Shown in pieces: positions 62,090 to 64,000 of a stretch of 64,000 nucleotides of DNA. The notes under the pieces were generated by a model. It worked only from the letters and a program-made list of their open reading frames with translations. It ran no database searches and had not been told where the DNA came from. The position numbers and the translations under genes were made by a program. Where the stretch lies: assembly GCF_001039355.2 (NCBI RefSeq), contig NW_019774114.1:433797-497796 (forward strand), written 5' to 3'. Position 1 is the first letter of the stretch; every line of letters begins with the position of its first letter. Origin of the DNA: Lingula anatina (Eukaryota; Brachiopoda; Lingulata; Lingulida; Lingulidae).

Positions 62090-63323
62090 ATTTAATTAAT
62101 ACATGATGTTGAGAGTTGTAATGTTAAACAGATCCAAAAACCAGTGTTGTGAAAGAATTGAGCACGTCAGATATGGACATGCCTTTAATTTGTGAACCTT
62201 CCATGTTAATCCAAAACACTACCTCTTTATTATAGCAAAGTTTCAGTTTGAGGGCTGGGGTGACTTTCAAAATCAGGATGGGTGTATGCACATATTAATA
62301 TTATTTGCCAAAAAGAAAAAAAATAGTTAAAAGTTACTGTAGTAAAGACAAAAACAATGATATCGAAAGTAAAATATTGGATATGGTTAAAAGAAATAAT
62401 ATAAAAGAAGTACTTTCTTTTTCAAATCTAAATATCTCTTTCCAGTATGTTAAAATAGTCTTTTTGTTGCACAGTGTATGCACTTGAATGTTTTTCGCAG
62501 TGGCTCGGTTATGTCTACGTCTAGAATACGTTTAAAAAATGAAGCTAAACACGTGAATTCTTGCAGTTCCATATCCCTGACGTTGGCCCTAAGAATATTG
62601 TTAGCCTTGACAAAAACTCCTCATTTACTACCTTACACACATTCTTTTCGATAATAGATAAATCTTCAGCATTCATTGACTAAATTAATCAACATTTTAA
62701 CATAAGTAACATGTCATTATTGTGATTTTGTAGTAAAAATGGTAAAAATCCGTTTCTCAAATTTATCCTTTACCTGAGCACCACGGACAACTTTTTAACG
62801 CCATTTTAATGACACCATTTAGTACTCCAAAACCCTGCCAGCGATTTTTCTAATAAGCTATAGTTCAGATTTTATCGTTGTTTAAGCAAAACAATACTTT
62901 TGTTTAATGAAAAACGTTAATGATAAGGGTTCATAACTTCTAAGGAAAACATTTAAACCAAAATGACGGCACGGGATTGTAACCCATACACTCGTGGTCA
63001 ACCATTTCAGTTTTCACGATAAAATCTTGTTCAGGGAAAGCCCCATAGCGATTGCTATCTCACCTCAAAAGAGAAAGGTGTTAAATTGACGATTACTACA
63101 GCATTGAGTTGCCTACGCTTGGGAGTACAATGTAACGAGAAATATAAACGTCGATGTTTTATATTTTCGAGGGGATTTTTATTGTTTAAAATCAGCACAA
63201 AGATTGATGCGTTATTGAATAATAAGACGCAGGGAAACCCTCATTTCGGTATCTGGATGACATTAAAGGCTTAATGAGGGGCCGAAGGGCTATTCAGGTC
63301 AAGGTCACCACAGCAAGGTCAAG

Positions 63324-63345
63324 ATGGACACCTCTACTGAGGAAG
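63324..63345 (+). CDS. BLMH: BLMH exon 1, second copy
   Basis: ATG plus the MDTSTEE codons and a donor (GAAG|GTATTT), identical to 55756-55777. The rest of the gene lies beyond the window. Confidence 0.75.
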
Positions 63346-64000
63346 GTATTTATCGGGATAATTGTCCGTTTTCTTTGCGATGTACAAGCTATACACACTC
63401 AATCTTTTTGCAGTCTATGAACGAGCAACATTTGCTTAATGCAGGCGTAGCGTGACTGCTGATGATGGGGTAGTTGAATAAACTGAAAGTGTTGACTAAA
63501 AATGTTATGTCATGGTTCATCAATGTAGTACAATGTACCAGTATGTAAACGGTGTTGTACGTCTTGGTTGTAGTACTTCCTGCACGTGCCTAATGCTCCA
63601 CGTACATTGTTAAGTTATTGATGATTATAGTTTTGTTATTGTGTCTGTCTAGATTGCAACCGCGGTGAATTTTTTCTTGTTAAAATGCACACAAAATTCA
63701 CGTAATCGCTTCAACCACTCAGTCGTGTTGATCGTAGGCACAAGTACATGTACTAGTAGGTGCTTGACGTCACTCGCAATAGACTCACATGTATTAAGAA
63801 ATGTCATGTATGAAATTTATCACAAAGGCGCTTCCAATCTTTCTTTAGATTTTTTTTTTTTTATTGCTGCTGTGTGTGTTGTTATGTATGTAACACTACA
63901 AGTACAGTAGTTAAACACACTATTACTTTGAAGGCAAAGTGTGCCTTCAGTCTTCTGGATAATATATAATATATATATCCTTTACTAGTATTGTATCAGT

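Larger units (their letters stand above)
57650..64000. repeat. Second copy (haplotype B) of 44800-56426
   Basis: Collinear with 44800-56426 except for three clean absences: the 4.7-kb insertion, the TTAA MITE and the 8-bp-duplication MITE. There are also scattered SNPs and short indels. It reaches the window end before BLMH exon 2. Confidence 0.92.

Noticed and set aside
1-64000. CRISPR arrays, bacterial operons, phage or prokaryotic defence systems
   Set aside because: Every recognisable gene is intron-bearing and animal-type. The tandem repeats are satellite or microsatellite, not spacer-repeat arrays.

Overview
The window is AT-rich nuclear DNA from an invertebrate animal. It shows spliced genes with GT/AG introns, long AT-rich introns, microsatellites and many short inverted-repeat transposons. 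Its proteins match conserved bilaterian families but are not vertebrate-like in their variable parts. I cannot place it to phylum from sequence alone; a heterozygous marine lophotrochozoan or invertebrate deuterostome would fit.

The underlying locus holds four genes. (1) SMARCB1/SNF5 (+, 5701-13926): ten coding exons, 384 aa, complete. (2) A 206-aa CDP-alcohol phosphatidyltransferase resembling phosphatidylinositol synthase (-, 16118-20534): seven exons. (3) APBA/X11/Mint (+, main copy 28394-52742): about 1320 aa, with a huge disordered N-terminal exon, a CASK-binding EEPVWVMR motif, a PTB domain and two PDZ domains. (4) The 5' end of bleomycin hydrolase (+, from 55756). Genes 2 and 3 are head to head and share a short intergenic promoter.

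The linear sequence is not a simple copy of that locus. Three single n bases (17872, 23715, 57649) mark joins. After 23715 the sequence returns to the region already given at 18008-23714. After 57649 it returns to the region given at 44800-56426. The repeated blocks differ by scattered SNPs, small indels and clean transposon presence/absence. This is best read as two haplotypes of one locus placed in series (false duplication), though a true tandem duplication is not excluded. It creates broken extra copies: APBA exon 2 cut at the second n, a three-exon stub of the phosphatidyltransferase, a second set of APBA exons 11-15, and a second BLMH exon 1.

Read as alleles, the two copies are informative. 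PDZ and PTB-end exons differ only at synonymous sites. About 490 bp over the promoter and APBA 5' leader show no difference. Insertions with a piggyBac-like TTAA and a hAT-like 8-bp target duplication have matching empty sites. A 4.7-kb insertion carrying a 161-bp tandem array is present in one copy only. APBA also shows several candidate small or mutually exclusive exons, and two splice-flanked exons in the antisense direction inside one intron.
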